DNA from: Fodinicurvata sp. EGI_FJ10296
Lineage (GTDB): Bacteria; Pseudomonadota; Alphaproteobacteria; DSM-16000; Inquilinaceae
Reading direction: 5' to 3'
Length of the DNA: 64,000 nt
Assembly (NCBI RefSeq): GCF_040712075.1
Contig: NZ_JBFCVL010000004.1
Location: 1-64,000 of the forward strand
Position 1 is the stretch's first letter, and every line of letters begins with the position of its first letter. The position numbers and the translations under genes are program-made. Below are positions 1-9,189 of this stretch, in pieces. The notes beneath the pieces are model-generated. The model ran no database searches. It was not told the DNA's origin and saw only the letters and a program-made list of their open reading frames with translations.

Positions 1-414
1 TTTTTCATCACAATGTCCAAAATCCAAAATCAGAGACCAAAAATCCCCCGCGGGCCGCATAAGCAACCCACCAAAGGATCGTCCAGCATCTGATCTGCAT
101 GCACCCCAGCTTCAAGGCCCCCTCAGGAGCCCCCCAACCCGTCGTTGCCAACCGGTCAGCGCCGCAGTGCGTGAGCGAGCTTATAGCCAACCTCACCAAC
201 CAAACGCAATACCTTTTTGCAGAAAAATTCGCCGCCCCCGTCGGCCCCTCCCTCCTATGGGTATTCGCCCACCTGAGTCCGTCCGAAAGGCTGAATGCCG
301 CAAATGCGCCAGACCCGGTCGCAGCGGCTGGATTGCCCCGCGGCAACCTCTGATAAGCAGAACCAGAAGCTTGAATGTCGTTCTGCCGATCGCCGGCACG
401 CTAAGGAGGGGGAA
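1..414. other. leading non-coding stretch, no supported gene
   Basis: I see no convincing gene here. The first 50 bases are A/T-rich with three near-identical CCAAAAT units (17-23, 24-30 and, with one extra A, 37-44). Short open frames exist on both strands but none resembles a protein family. The last 15 bases hold a strong AAGGAGGGGG ribosome-binding site for the gene starting at 415. It presumably holds that gene's promoter; I saw no glycine or cobalamin riboswitch signature. Confidence 0.5.
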
Positions 415-2850
415 ATGAAGACACACGCCCGGGCAGTGGTCATAGGCGGCGGCGTTGTCGGCGCCAGCATCCTGTATCACCTGACCAAACAGGGATGGTC
501 GGATGTCGTGCTATTGGAGCGCACCGAGCTGACCGCCGGCTCGACCTGGCACGCCGCCGGTCTCTTGCCGCTTTTCAACATGAGCTACAGCGTTGGCCAG
601 ATCCATAAATACTCGGTCGACCTCTATAAGCGGCTGGAGGAAGAAACCGGGCAGCCGGTAAGCTTCCATGTCACCGGCAATCTGCGCCTGGCCACCAACC
701 AGGAGCGCATGGACGAGTACCGGCACTATTGCGGCACGGCCAACACGATCGGCGTGCCATTCGAACTGGTCGGTCCGTCAGAGGTGAAGTCACTATGGCC
801 GCTGGCTGACATCGACGGAATCGTCGGCGCCCTCTTCCACCCGCATGATGGCCATGTCGCTCCGGTCGACGTCACAATGGCCCTTGCCAAGGGTGCGCGC
901 ATGGGCGGTGCCGAGATTAACCGGCACACCAAGGTCGTCGGCATTGCCCGCACAGCCAGCGGTGAATGGTGTGTATCCACCGACAAGGGCGATATCGTCT
1001 GCGAGCATGTGATCACGGCGTCGGGCAATTATGCCCGCCAGACTGCCGCAATGGTCGGGCTGGACATCCCGGTCATCCCGGTCGAGCACCAGTACATCGT
1101 CACGGACGCCCATCCCGAACTGGTCAAACGCCATGAGGCCGGATATGCGGAAATGCCGGTCCTGCGGGAGTCCGACGCGTCCTACTATATGCGAGAAGAG
1201 CGCCAGGGCCTGATTCTCGGCCCTTATGAGAAAGGCGCGCCCGCCTGTTTCGTCGACGGGGTCCCGGACAGTTTCGGGCAGGATCTGTTCCCGGGCGATC
1301 TGGAGCGGCTGGAACCCCATATCGAAGCAGCCATCCGCCGGGTGCCGATCTTCGGTGAGGTTGGTATCAAGGACGTCGTCAACGGCCCGATCGCCTATAC
1401 CCCGGATGGCAACCCCTTGCTCGGACCAGCCTTTGGATTACAGAATTTCTGGTTGGCCGAAGGCTTCAGCTTTGGCGTCACCGCCGCCGGTGGCGCCGGA
1501 CGGTATCTGGCCGAATGGATCACCGAGGGCGAGTCGAGCCTGGATATGCTGCCGGTCGACCCCCGCCGCTTTGGCGCTTATGCCAACAAGGCTTATACCA
1601 AGGCCAAGAACGAAGAAGCTTATGCCCATGTCTTCATAACCCACTACCCGATGGAAGAACGACCGGCATGCCGACCAGCGAAAACCAGCCCTTGTCACGA
1701 CCGGCTGGACGCCCGCGGTGCCGTGTGGGGTCAGCGCTATGGCTGGGAGCGGCCGAACTGGTTTGCGCCCGATGGCGTGGAGCGCCGGGACATCTACAGC
1801 TTCCGCCGCGGCAACTGGTGGGAGCATGTCGGAAATGAGGTCCGCGCAACGCGGGCAGGAGTCGGCATGACCGACCTGACCAGCTTTACCAAGTTCGAGG
1901 TTTCCGGCCCCGGCGCGGAAGCCTTCCTGGATGGTCTGGTCGCCAACAAACTGCCGAAAAAGATCGGCCGGATCGCGCTTGCCCATTCACTGACCCCCAG
2001 CGGCGGCGTCAGATCTGAATTCACGATCTGCCGACTCGCTGCCGACAGATTCTATCTGGTCAGTTCCGGAGCGGCCGAACGCTATGACCAGGATCTGCTG
2101 GAAAAGGCGCTGCCGGCCGATGGCAGCGTCAAGCTGGAAAACCACACCACGCGCCGCGGTGTTTTCGTCCTCGCCGGGCCGAAATCGCGGGATGTGCTCA
2201 AGTCTCTGACCGATGCCGACCTTTCCAACGGGGCGTTTCCGTGGCTTTCGGCGCAGGATATATCCGTCGGCCTGGCCCCGGATGTCCGGGCACTGCGAGT
2301 GAATTTCATCGGCGAGCTGGGCTGGGAACTGCACCACCCCATCGAGTACCAGAATCATCTTTTCGACGCCCTCATGGCAGCCGGCGAACCCCATGGCCTG
2401 ACGCTCTTCGGCATGCGGGCACTGGACAGTATGAGGCTTGAGAAATCCTATCGCATGTGGGGCTCGGACCTCGTGACCGAATACTCTGCACTCGAATCCG
2501 GACTCGATCGTTTCGTGCGCCTCGACAAGGGCGAATTCGTCGGACGGGCCGCTTTGTTGCGCCAGCGCGAGGACGGCCTTCGCCACCGCCTCGTGACCAT
2601 GAAAGTCGATGTCGATGGCTGCGATCCGCTGGGCAGCGAACCCGTCTATGCCGACGGCATCATGGTCGGCCGGGCGACCAGCGGCGCCCATAGCCACACA
2701 TTCGGTTGCGGCTTGTCGCTGGCCTATGTCGGCCCCGAATACCAGGAGGTCGGTACACAGCTGGAGATCGAGTTACTGGGGGTCCGGCACCGGGCCGAAG
2801 TCTGCGAGGATTCGCCCTACGATCCGGAGAATACCAGCCTGCGCGCCTGA
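415..2850 (+). CDS. FAD-dependent dehydrogenase with C-terminal GcvT domain (dimethylglycine/sarcosine dehydrogenase family)
   Basis: This 811-residue protein should oxidatively demethylate an N-methylated glycine derivative and pass the one-carbon unit to tetrahydrofolate. The N-terminus has the dinucleotide fold (GGGVVG at residues 11-16). AGSTWHAAG at residues 41-49 matches the motif in which dimethylglycine dehydrogenase binds FAD covalently, so His46 is the predicted flavin-linked residue. The middle is the DAO/FAO_M region, and roughly residue 440 onward is an aminomethyltransferase (GcvT) fold. Length and domain order fit the DMGDH/SARDH family. ATG at 415 is chosen over upstream in-frame starts because AAGGAGGGGG lies just before it. 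It stands alone, about 20 kb from the sarcosine oxidase operon, and is followed by a strong terminator. The exact substrate (dimethylglycine, sarcosine or another) cannot be read from sequence. Confidence 0.85.
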   Translation: MKTHARAVVIGGGVVGASILYHLTKQGWSDVVLLERTELTAGSTWHAAGLLPLFNMSYSVGQIHKYSVDLYKRLEEETGQPVSFHVTGNLRLATNQERMDEYRHYCGTANTIGVPFELVGPSEVKSLWPLADIDGIVGALFHPHDGHVAPVDVTMALAKGARMGGAEINRHTKVVGIARTASGEWCVSTDKGDIVCEHVITASGNYARQTAAMVGLDIPVIPVEHQYIVTDAHPELVKRHEAGYAEMPVLRESDASYYMREERQGLILGPYEKGAPACFVDGVPDSFGQDLFPGDLERLEPHIEAAIRRVPIFGEVGIKDVVNGPIAYTPDGNPLLGPAFGLQNFWLAEGFSFGVTAAGGAGRYLAEWITEGESSLDMLPVDPRRFGAYANKAYTKAKNEEAYAHVFITHYPMEERPACRPAKTSPCHDRLDARGAVWGQRYGWERPNWFAPDGVERRDIYSFRRGNWWEHVGNEVRATRAGVGMTDLTSFTKFEVSGPGAEAFLDGLVANKLPKKIGRIALAHSLTPSGGVRSEFTICRLAADRFYLVSSGAAERYDQDLLEKALPADGSVKLENHTTRRGVFVLAGPKSRDVLKSLTDADLSNGAFPWLSAQDISVGLAPDVRALRVNFIGELGWELHHPIEYQNHLFDALMAAGEPHGLTLFGMRALDSMRLEKSYRMWGSDLVTEYSALESGLDRFVRLDKGEFVGRAALLRQREDGLRHRLVTMKVDVDGCDPLGSEPVYADGIMVGRATSGAHSHTFGCGLSLAYVGPEYQEVGTQLEIELLGVRHRAEVCEDSPYDPENTSLRA

Positions 2851-2863
2851 GAGCGAAACTGCG

Positions 2864-2913
2864 GTCACCGTTCAGTCCGGCCACCCTTGTCCAGGCTGAA
2901 CGGTGACTTTTTT
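2864..2913 (+). terminator. Rho-independent terminator after the FAD/GcvT gene
   Basis: A perfect 12-bp inverted repeat (2864-2875 GTCACCGTTCAG, 2896-2907 its complement) closes a 20-base loop and is followed by six T residues. It begins 13 bases after the stop codon at 2850, so it is a classical intrinsic terminator for that gene. Confidence 0.85.
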
Positions 2914-3003
2914 GTGGCTGAAACAATGACGCCCCTTTTCCCCTTCATTTCAGGGGCTAACGGTGATAACTTAATGTATCGTGTGAAGCCTCCCTGACAC
3001 CCT

Positions 3004-3041
3004 TCCCCACTCCCACTGGTCCGGGACGTGGGGATTTTTTT
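3004..3041 (+). terminator. second terminator-like hairpin facing the convergent gene
   Basis: TCCCCAC (3004-3010) pairs with GTGGGGA (3028-3034) and is followed by seven T residues. The T tract is on the plus strand, so this is a back-up terminator for plus-strand transcription just before the 3-prime end of the convergent TauE/SafE gene at 3055. Confidence 0.65.
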
Positions 3042-3054
3042 GGCGGGAATACCG

Positions 3055-3819
3055 TCAGCCGACAAGCGCCACGATCCCGTCCCATGTCAGCTTCACACCC
3101 GTTATCGTCAGGAATACGTAGCAGATCGCATAGAACCAACCCTGGGAAATACGGTGGTGCAGGATCCAGCCGACCCACATGCCGAGCGGGGCGAGCGGCA
3201 ACAGGATGCCCGCCGTCATCAGATTACCGACCGGGAATTGGTCGAGGAACCAGTAGGGAACCAGCTTCACATAATTGACGACGGTGAAGAAGACGACAGT
3301 CGTTCCGACGAACTCCGTCTTGTGCAGACGCTGAGGCAGCAGGTGAACGGAGGCAGGCGGTCCGCCGGCATGGGCGACGAAGCTGGTGAATCCCGATACG
3401 GCGCCCCAGACAACGCCGGAAAGCGGCTTTCCGCCCGCAGGTTGCTCAACCAGGACCTGGGATACCGGCGCAAAGCGATAAGCGACGAAAGCAAGGGCAA
3501 TTATTCCGATCAGCAGTTGGATCGCTGCCGGGTCGAGATACTGGAACGATAAGGTCCCAACGACGGTGCCCACCATGGCACCGGGGATCATCGTTGCCAT
3601 ATTGGGTCGCGACCATTGGCCCGCATAAAGCCACAGCCCGTGCAGGTCCATGACGCAGAGGATCGGCAGCATGATTGCGGCGGCCTGAACCGGTCCAATG
3701 GCCAGCGCCATCATTGGAACGGCGACAATCCCCAGCCCCCCGCCGAGCCCGCCCTTGGAAATGCCGGCGATCAGAACCGCCGGAACGGCAAGCAGGTAGA
3801 ATATCGGATCTTCGATCAA
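3055..3819 (-). CDS. TauE/SafE (TSUP) family membrane permease
   Basis: A 254-residue, highly hydrophobic protein. The N-terminal block AGISKGGLGGGLGIVAVPMMAL is typical of the TauE/SafE family of anion exporters, which move sulfite, sulfonates or related organic anions, and a second half-repeat follows, giving about eight predicted membrane spans. The reading frame begins with a TTG codon at 3819; no better ATG lies upstream of the conserved N-terminus, so this unusual start is kept with some doubt. It lies 54 bases downstream of the crotonase-fold gene on the same strand and probably shares its transcript. Substrate is unknown; exporters of this family often sit beside catabolic genes that release sulfur compounds, but nothing here shows that directly. 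Confidence 0.85.
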   Translation of the reverse strand: MIEDPIFYLLAVPAVLIAGISKGGLGGGLGIVAVPMMALAIGPVQAAAIMLPILCVMDLHGLWLYAGQWSRPNMATMIPGAMVGTVVGTLSFQYLDPAAIQLLIGIIALAFVAYRFAPVSQVLVEQPAGGKPLSGVVWGAVSGFTSFVAHAGGPPASVHLLPQRLHKTEFVGTTVVFFTVVNYVKLVPYWFLDQFPVGNLMTAGILLPLAPLGMWVGWILHHRISQGWFYAICYVFLTITGVKLTWDGIVALVG

Positions 3820-3873
3820 GGAAGGTGCTCTCTTTTTTTGATTGGCGCCGGCCGGTTCGGCTTTGGCCGGGTG

Positions 3874-4701
3874 TCAGCGGCCTTTGAATGCCGGTCGCCG
3901 CTTCTCCAGGAATGCGCGGTAGCCCTCGCGGTAATCGTCGGTGGCAAAACTGTCGTAGCTGGCGGCAACCTCGTCGGCGGGCCAATCGCCTCCTGCCGAC
4001 ATTCGTCGCGAAAACGCCTTGTGCCACCGATGAACCAGAGGCGCCCCGGCAATGATGCGGTCGACGCTCTCGCGCAAACAGGCATCAAGAGCGTCGTCGG
4101 CCACGACGCGATTCACCAGCCCAATCGCCGCTGCCTCCGCCGCCGAAATGACCCGTGCTTCGAAGAGCAGCTCAAGCGTCTTTGCCGGTCCCGCGCTTTG
4201 CCAGAGCACCGCATACTCCGGATAGGGCATTGCCAGCCCGAGCCTGCTGACCGGTGCGCCAAAGACCGATCCGGAGGTGGCGATACGGATGTCACAGAGC
4301 AGCGCCAGCACCAGCCCCGCCCCGGTGCAGGGGCCATTGATCGCGGCGATCACGGGGACCGGACAGCCGCGAATGGCATCATAGGTCCGGTCCATGACGG
4401 CGCCATAGTCACGGGCACTCGCTGCATCGGACCGATGTGTCTCGAACTCGCCGATGTCGGCTCCGGGAGAGAAACTTCCGCCCGCGCCCGACAGGACGAC
4501 GCAGCGGAGACTGTCGTCGGCTGCCGCAAGGCTGCGGAAATGCTCGGCCAGGGAGCCCCACATGGCGGCATCCAGCGCATTGCGCCGCTCCGGCCTGTTC
4601 AGGACGACAGTCGCCGTCGGCCCTTCCCGTTGCAGATCGACTCGGCCGGTCGAAGCGTCCTGATCTGCTTGTTCATCTGGTTTCAAACCGGCACTCTCCA
4701 T
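3874..4701 (-). CDS. crotonase-fold (enoyl-CoA hydratase/isomerase family) protein lacking both catalytic glutamates
   Basis: A 275-residue crotonase-superfamily protein. Family landmarks are the RPERRNALD block at residues 37-44, the oxyanion-hole segment GGSFSPGADIGEF around 74-86, and the NGPCTGAGLVLALLCDIRIA helix at 122-141. In true hydratases a Glu sits in the GGG-C-E-LA motif and another in the FGQPE motif. Here the matching positions read Val131 (GAGLVLALLCD) and Val151 (FGAPVSRLGL). A hydration reaction is therefore doubtful; an isomerase, thioesterase or decarboxylase role, or loss of activity, fits better. ATG at 4701 is chosen because the open frame upstream has no family similarity. 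It is divergent from the ABC solute-binding gene and probably co-transcribed with the downstream TauE/SafE permease. Confidence 0.8.
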   Translation of the reverse strand: MESAGLKPDEQADQDASTGRVDLQREGPTATVVLNRPERRNALDAAMWGSLAEHFRSLAAADDSLRCVVLSGAGGSFSPGADIGEFETHRSDAASARDYGAVMDRTYDAIRGCPVPVIAAINGPCTGAGLVLALLCDIRIATSGSVFGAPVSRLGLAMPYPEYAVLWQSAGPAKTLELLFEARVISAAEAAAIGLVNRVVADDALDACLRESVDRIIAGAPLVHRWHKAFSRRMSAGGDWPADEVAASYDSFATDDYREGYRAFLEKRRPAFKGR

Positions 4702-4804
4702 TCGGTCGCCATTGCAGGCGGTGCTGCGGCAGCATACGACAGCCGGCCCGATTGCACCATCCACCGCCTTGCGCCGAAATACAGCTGCACGGTCGCCACC
4801 AATG

Positions 4805-4834
4805 TTGACTTGGGGTTGTAGCAACCGTGAGTAT
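4805..4834 (+). promoter_or_regulatory. weak candidate promoter with small palindrome for the ABC operon
   Basis: TTGACT (4805-4810) is followed after 17-18 bases by a poor -10 (TGAGTA/GAGTAT, 4828-4834). Between them GGTTG-TAG-CAACC (4814-4826) is a perfect small palindrome that could be an operator. It lies 30-60 bases before the solute-binding protein ATG. The -10 is weak, so confidence is low. Confidence 0.3.
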
Positions 4835-4862
4835 CCGACATCTTTCGATTGTGGAGGGGCAC

Positions 4863-6575
4863 ATGAAATACAGAACGGCGCTGTTCGCGGCAGCCACGGC
4901 ATCGATGACGGTTCCGGCAATAGTCAGTTCGGCCATCGCAAGTTCGGCCACCGGGAACCCGGGCGATGCAATGGGGGGCCATGGGACGCTGACGATCGGC
5001 GTATCCCAGTTCCCGGATAACTTCCATCCGAATATCGAAAGCATGGCCGCGAAGTTCTACATCGCGGACATGGGCCAGCGGATGTTCACGGGCTATTCGC
5101 CGGACTGGATCCTTCAGTGTTTCCTCTGCACCGAGGTACCGACGCTGGAAAACGGGTTGGCCGAACTCGAAACAACGCCCGAGGGCGATGCCGGCATTGC
5201 CGTTACCTTCGACATTCATCCCGAGGCTACCTGGGGCGACGGCACTGCGGTGACCACCGAGGACGTCATGTTCACCTGGGAAGCCGGCCGCAATCCCGTT
5301 TCTGCCTTTCGCAATTCGGAATTCTATCGAACGGTCTACGACATAACGGTCCACGACGAGAAGACCTTCACGCTTCACATGAACCGCGTGACGTTCGACT
5401 ATAATCGCATCCCTGATTTTCGTCTGCTGCCGGCTCATATCGAGAGTGCTGTTTTTGACGACAATCCGCGCGAGTACAAGCAGCGCACCAGCTACGACGC
5501 GGATACAACGAATCCAGGACTTTATTTCGGCCCCTATCGCATCACAGAGGTAGAGACCGGCTCTTTTGTCGTGCTGGAACCCAACGAAACCTGGTACGGC
5601 GACGGGCCGCATTTCGACCGCATCGTCATCCGCACCATCGAAAACACATCCGCACTTGAGGCCAACCTGCTTTCCGGCGAAGTCGACATGATCTCGGGGG
5701 AGCTCGGCCTGACCATCGATCAGGCGCTCGCGTTTCGCGACCGGCACGGCGACGACTACGACGTCGACTTCGTGCCCGGCCTGGTCTACGAGCATATCGA
5801 CCTCAATCTGAACAATCCGGTCCTTGCCGATATTCGCGTCCGCCGAGCCCTTCTTTATGGCGCCGACCGCGATGCCCTCACAGAACAACTGTTCCAGGGT
5901 GAGCAGCCGGTCGCGCACACCAACATATCGCCCCTGGACGCCGTTTCGACCGACGACGTGACCCGGTACAACTATGACCCCGAACGCGCGGTCGCGCTGT
6001 TGGAAGAGGCAGGTTTCGACAGCCTGGAAAACGGTGTCCGTGTGAATGGCGACGGCGACCGGCTGAGTTTTGCGTTTCAGACCACATCCGGAAACCGGAC
6101 GCGGGAACTTGTGCAACAGGTCCTGCAGAGCCAGTGGTCCGAGATCGGCATCGAGGTCACCATCGACAACGAGCCGGCGCGGGTGTTCTTCGGCCAGACC
6201 ACGGCGGAGCGGCGGTTCGAGGGGCTGGCAATGTATGCCTGGATCTCGGCGCCGGAGAACCCGCCGCGCGAGCAGCTTCACAGTGGGCACATTCCGACCG
6301 AGGAAAACAATTGGGCGGGCCAGAATTTTCCCGGTTATGTCAATCCGGTGATGGATGAAGCCCTCGAAGCACTGGAAGAGGAGCTGGACGCGGAACGCCG
6401 ACTGGCGCATTGGGTCACCGTCCAGCAGCTTTACGCCGACGATTTGCCGATCCTGCCGCTGTATTTCCGGGCCAATCCCTTCATTCTGCCGAACTGGCTC
6501 GATGGGCTGGAGCCGACCGGTCATTTGCACCAGTCGACCAACCATGTCGAGAACTGGCGTCGGAACGACCTGTAA
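4863..6575 (+). CDS. ABC transporter solute-binding protein, family 5 (peptide/opine type)
   Basis: A 570-residue secreted binding protein for a peptide-, opine- or similar-type ABC importer. It has an N-terminal signal peptide (roughly residues 1-25), then the family-5 pattern: a first lobe with ATWGDGTAVTTEDVMFTWE (the canonical WHDG.P.TA.DV.FT block) and a C-terminal lobe with VRRALLYGADRDAL. ATG at 4863 is chosen because GTGGAGGGGC precedes it and the signal peptide begins there. Two permease genes follow on the same strand (6674, 7639), making a partial importer operon. No ATP-binding subunit is encoded anywhere in the window. The ligand is unknown. Confidence 0.88.
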   Translation: MKYRTALFAAATASMTVPAIVSSAIASSATGNPGDAMGGHGTLTIGVSQFPDNFHPNIESMAAKFYIADMGQRMFTGYSPDWILQCFLCTEVPTLENGLAELETTPEGDAGIAVTFDIHPEATWGDGTAVTTEDVMFTWEAGRNPVSAFRNSEFYRTVYDITVHDEKTFTLHMNRVTFDYNRIPDFRLLPAHIESAVFDDNPREYKQRTSYDADTTNPGLYFGPYRITEVETGSFVVLEPNETWYGDGPHFDRIVIRTIENTSALEANLLSGEVDMISGELGLTIDQALAFRDRHGDDYDVDFVPGLVYEHIDLNLNNPVLADIRVRRALLYGADRDALTEQLFQGEQPVAHTNISPLDAVSTDDVTRYNYDPERAVALLEEAGFDSLENGVRVNGDGDRLSFAFQTTSGNRTRELVQQVLQSQWSEIGIEVTIDNEPARVFFGQTTAERRFEGLAMYAWISAPENPPREQLHSGHIPTEENNWAGQNFPGYVNPVMDEALEALEEELDAERRLAHWVTVQQLYADDLPILPLYFRANPFILPNWLDGLEPTGHLHQSTNHVENWRRNDL

Positions 6576-6673
6576 TTGATCGACCAAGACTGCCCCGGAT
6601 AGAAATGCGGGGGGCGCCGCGACGGTCGGCACCCGCATTGTCCCACCCGCATCGTCGCGCAAGTGATCGAAAC

Positions 6674-7642
6674 ATGTTCGCTATCCTGACCGGGCGCCTG
6701 TTGCAGTCGCTGGCACTTCTGTTCGTCATGAGCGTGGCGATCTATTACCTGATGGGCCTGATGCCGGGCGATCCGATCGACATCATGATCAACGCCGATC
6801 CGTCGCTCTCGCCGGCGGATGCTGCCCATCTTCGCGAATTGTATGGCCTCGACCAGCCGATCTGGCGGCGATACGGCAACTGGCTGGCCGCTGCCCTTCA
6901 GGGAGATCTGGGCTATAGCCGCCTCTATAACCAGCCCGTCCCCGACATCCTGTTTCCGCGAGTCGGGAACACGCTGGTCCTGCTTGGTGCGGCCATGATC
7001 ATCGCCGTGCTGATCGCCTTCCCCGTCGGCCTTCTTGCCGCCATCAGGCCCTATAGCCGCCTCGACACGGTGATCAATCTCGCCTGCTTCGCCGGCATCT
7101 CGATGCCGGTTTTCTGGCTGGCGCTGATGCTGATTATCCTGTTTTCGGTCCTGCTCGGATGGTTCCCCGCCGGTGGTTTCGGGACGGCCGGCGGGAGTGG
7201 CGGAATTGCGGATCGTCTGACTTATCTCGTATTGCCGGTAGCGACCCTCGTGATCATTTCCGTCGGCAGCTACACGCGCTTTATTCGTGCGTCGATGATG
7301 GAGCAGCTTCGCGCCGATTACATTCGCACCGCTGTTGCCAAAGGGGTATCGCGGGTCTCCGTCGTCTGGAACCACGCGCTGCGAAATGCCGCGATACCGA
7401 TCGTCACCGTCATTGCCGTCGATCTCGGCACCCTGTTCGGGGGCGCGCTGATTACCGAGACCATGTTCAGTTTCCCCGGCATGGGACGGCTGATCTACGA
7501 CAGCATCATGGGAAACGACTATAATCTTGCCCTTGTCGGACTGCTCGTCGCGACGCTGATGACCATTGTCGGAAACCTGATGGCGGATATCGCCTATGCC
7601 ATCATCGACCCGAGAATCCGGTTCGGAGACCAGAGCCTATGA
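6674..7642 (+). CDS. ABC transporter permease, DppB type
   Basis: A 322-residue inner-membrane permease. The N-terminal span (LLQSLALLFVMSVAIYYLMGLMPGDP), the QPIWRRYGNWLAAALQGDLGYS segment and the loop RASMMEQLRADYIRTAVAKGVS mark it as the DppB/OppB class; the last segment is the EAA loop that docks the ATPase. About six membrane spans are visible. ATG at 6674 starts the conserved N-terminus; longer upstream extension is not family-like. It follows the solute-binding gene by about 100 bases and overlaps the second permease by 4 bases (ATGA), so the two are translationally coupled. Confidence 0.9.
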   Translation: MFAILTGRLLQSLALLFVMSVAIYYLMGLMPGDPIDIMINADPSLSPADAAHLRELYGLDQPIWRRYGNWLAAALQGDLGYSRLYNQPVPDILFPRVGNTLVLLGAAMIIAVLIAFPVGLLAAIRPYSRLDTVINLACFAGISMPVFWLALMLIILFSVLLGWFPAGGFGTAGGSGGIADRLTYLVLPVATLVIISVGSYTRFIRASMMEQLRADYIRTAVAKGVSRVSVVWNHALRNAAIPIVTVIAVDLGTLFGGALITETMFSFPGMGRLIYDSIMGNDYNLALVGLLVATLMTIVGNLMADIAYAIIDPRIRFGDQSL

Positions 7643-8595
7643 CCCTGCCGACCGTTTCCAGCGACGTTGAAGAACGCCCGGTGACCGGGCGGTTCAGGAC
7701 GCCCGGACGATTACGCCTCGACAGATTCCTGATGCACCGGGCCGCCGTCTTCAGCGCCCTGGTCCTTGCCACGCTGATCTGCGCGACCATTGCCGCGCCG
7801 GCAGTCGAGATCCTGCTGGGGCACGGTCGCGACGACGTCAATCTGCTGAACCGCTTTGCCGGGTCGTCATGGTCCCACCCGCTCGGCACCGACGAGCTGG
7901 GCCGTGATTTTCTCGTCCGCCTGCTGTACGGGGGCCGAATCTCGCTTGCCGTCGGCATCATGGCCGCTGTTTTCGCCGCGGTGATCGGAACGACCATCGG
8001 CATTCTGGCCGGCTGGTACGGCGGATGGGCCGACAACCTGCTCATGCGCTTTACCGACGGTGTCATCGCAATGCCGATGCTGCCATTCCTGATCGTGCTT
8101 GCCGCCATCGAAATGGACCGGCTGCCGCTCGTCGGTGGCCTGCTGTCGGGCGACGGCGCCGATCTTTACCGCATCGTCGGGATCATCGCCCTGTTCGGCT
8201 GGACCATCGTTGCAAGACTGGTACGGGGCGCAACACTGAGTGTCCGTCAAAGAGAATTCGTGCGCGCTGCCACGGCTTTGGGGTCTCGACCCTCCAGGGT
8301 CATGCTGACCCATGTGCTGCCGAACGTGGCTTCGCCCATCGTTGTCGCCACCACCCTGTCGGTCGGCAATATCATCCTGCTGGAGTCGGTACTGAGCTTC
8401 CTGGCACTGGGTGTGCAGCCCCCAACGCCGACCTGGGGCAACATGCTGACCAATGCCCAGGAGATCATCTGGTCCGCGCCGCATCTTGCAATCTATCCGG
8501 GCCTCGCGATCTTCGTCACGGTAATCGCATTCAATTTTCTGGGCGACGGACTCCAGGATGCCCTGGACCCGCGCAGCCAAACAGATCGGGCCTGA
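7639..8595 (+). CDS. ABC transporter permease, DppC type
   Basis: A 318-residue partner permease of the DppC/OppC class. It shows the N-terminal span after RFLMHRAAVFSALVLATLI, the HPLGTDELGRDFLVRLLYGGRISL motif diagnostic of DppC, the EAA loop (VRQREFVRAATALGSRPSRVMLTHVLPN), and the C-terminal WGNMLTNAQEII segment. Its ATG overlaps the preceding permease stop by 4 bases. The gene is the last of this plus-strand operon, which stops short of the ATPase genes normally found next. The convergent minus-strand cluster (8680-13064) carries a second solute-binding protein that might use the same permease pair. Confidence 0.9.
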   Translation: MTLPTVSSDVEERPVTGRFRTPGRLRLDRFLMHRAAVFSALVLATLICATIAAPAVEILLGHGRDDVNLLNRFAGSSWSHPLGTDELGRDFLVRLLYGGRISLAVGIMAAVFAAVIGTTIGILAGWYGGWADNLLMRFTDGVIAMPMLPFLIVLAAIEMDRLPLVGGLLSGDGADLYRIVGIIALFGWTIVARLVRGATLSVRQREFVRAATALGSRPSRVMLTHVLPNVASPIVVATTLSVGNIILLESVLSFLALGVQPPTPTWGNMLTNAQEIIWSAPHLAIYPGLAIFVTVIAFNFLGDGLQDALDPRSQTDRA

Positions 8596-8679
8596 AACCG
8601 ACGCTTGTTACGGGCCGGCAGACGGGAGCCGTATTCCGGCACCCGCCCGCCGATCTCCGAGGCACCGTAGCCCGGGGTT

Positions 8680-9189
8680 CTAGCGCAGCCGTTCGAAATG
8701 AACCACGTCCGCCGACTCCGGCAGCAACATCACGGTATAGGGTGCGATCACCGCATCCGCGACATCGGCGCCGACGGCGGGTTCGTTCTCGGAATAGCGA
8801 ACGACCATCCCGTTGTCCGAAGAAACGACTTCATTGATCCCGACGCTGTAGCCATCCGTGGGACGGGCGCCCAGAAAGACCCCCACGGCCATGGTGTCGT
8901 CAGGCAAGTCGGCGGGTGGCTCTTCACCGATCAGTTGCCAAAGGATCAGCCAGCCGCGTTCGTCCCGCGCGACCGAGGTCAGGTCCATTCCGGCCGCGGC
9001 CAGATTTCCCGACCACGAACTCTGTCCCTCGATGGTGGGGCGTTCCTCAGCCGAAATCACCCTGGAGTTCGGCGCAGCGGCAACCTGCTCCGCACTGGGC
9101 GATCCACCGGCGACGCACCCCGACAGGCCCAGGGCCAGTGCGGCGGTCACAATGGGCATACCGAGCCCCATGGATCGGATCATGATCAT
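8680..9189 (-). CDS. lipoprotein with PrcB C-terminal-like domain
   Basis: A 169-residue exported lipoprotein. The N-terminus is a signal with lipobox LSGC around residues 22-25, followed by a Ser/Ala-rich linker. The rest resembles the PrcB C-terminal domain seen in protease-complex subunits: a hydrophobic strand (WLILWQL), then GARPTDGYSVGINEVVSSDNGMVVRYSENEP and the PYTVMLLPES strand. The start ATG overlaps the M20 amidohydrolase stop by 4 bases (ATGA), so it is translationally coupled to that enzyme. An internal ATG two codons later is an alternative. A role as a periplasmic partner of a protease or peptide-handling system is inference. Confidence 0.65.
   Translation of the reverse strand: MIMIRSMGLGMPIVTAALALGLSGCVAGGSPSAEQVAAAPNSRVISAEERPTIEGQSSWSGNLAAAGMDLTSVARDERGWLILWQLIGEEPPADLPDDTMAVGVFLGARPTDGYSVGINEVVSSDNGMVVRYSENEPAVGADVADAVIAPYTVMLLPESADVVHFERLR

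Noticed and set aside
1-414. Glycine or cobalamin riboswitch upstream of the FAD/GcvT gene
   Set aside because: No conserved glycine-aptamer core or B12 box was found on either strand.
4683-6662. Long open frame antisense to the first solute-binding gene (over 600 codons)
   Set aside because: Its product has no family likeness and the other strand encodes a clear binding protein; high GC keeps antisense frames open.
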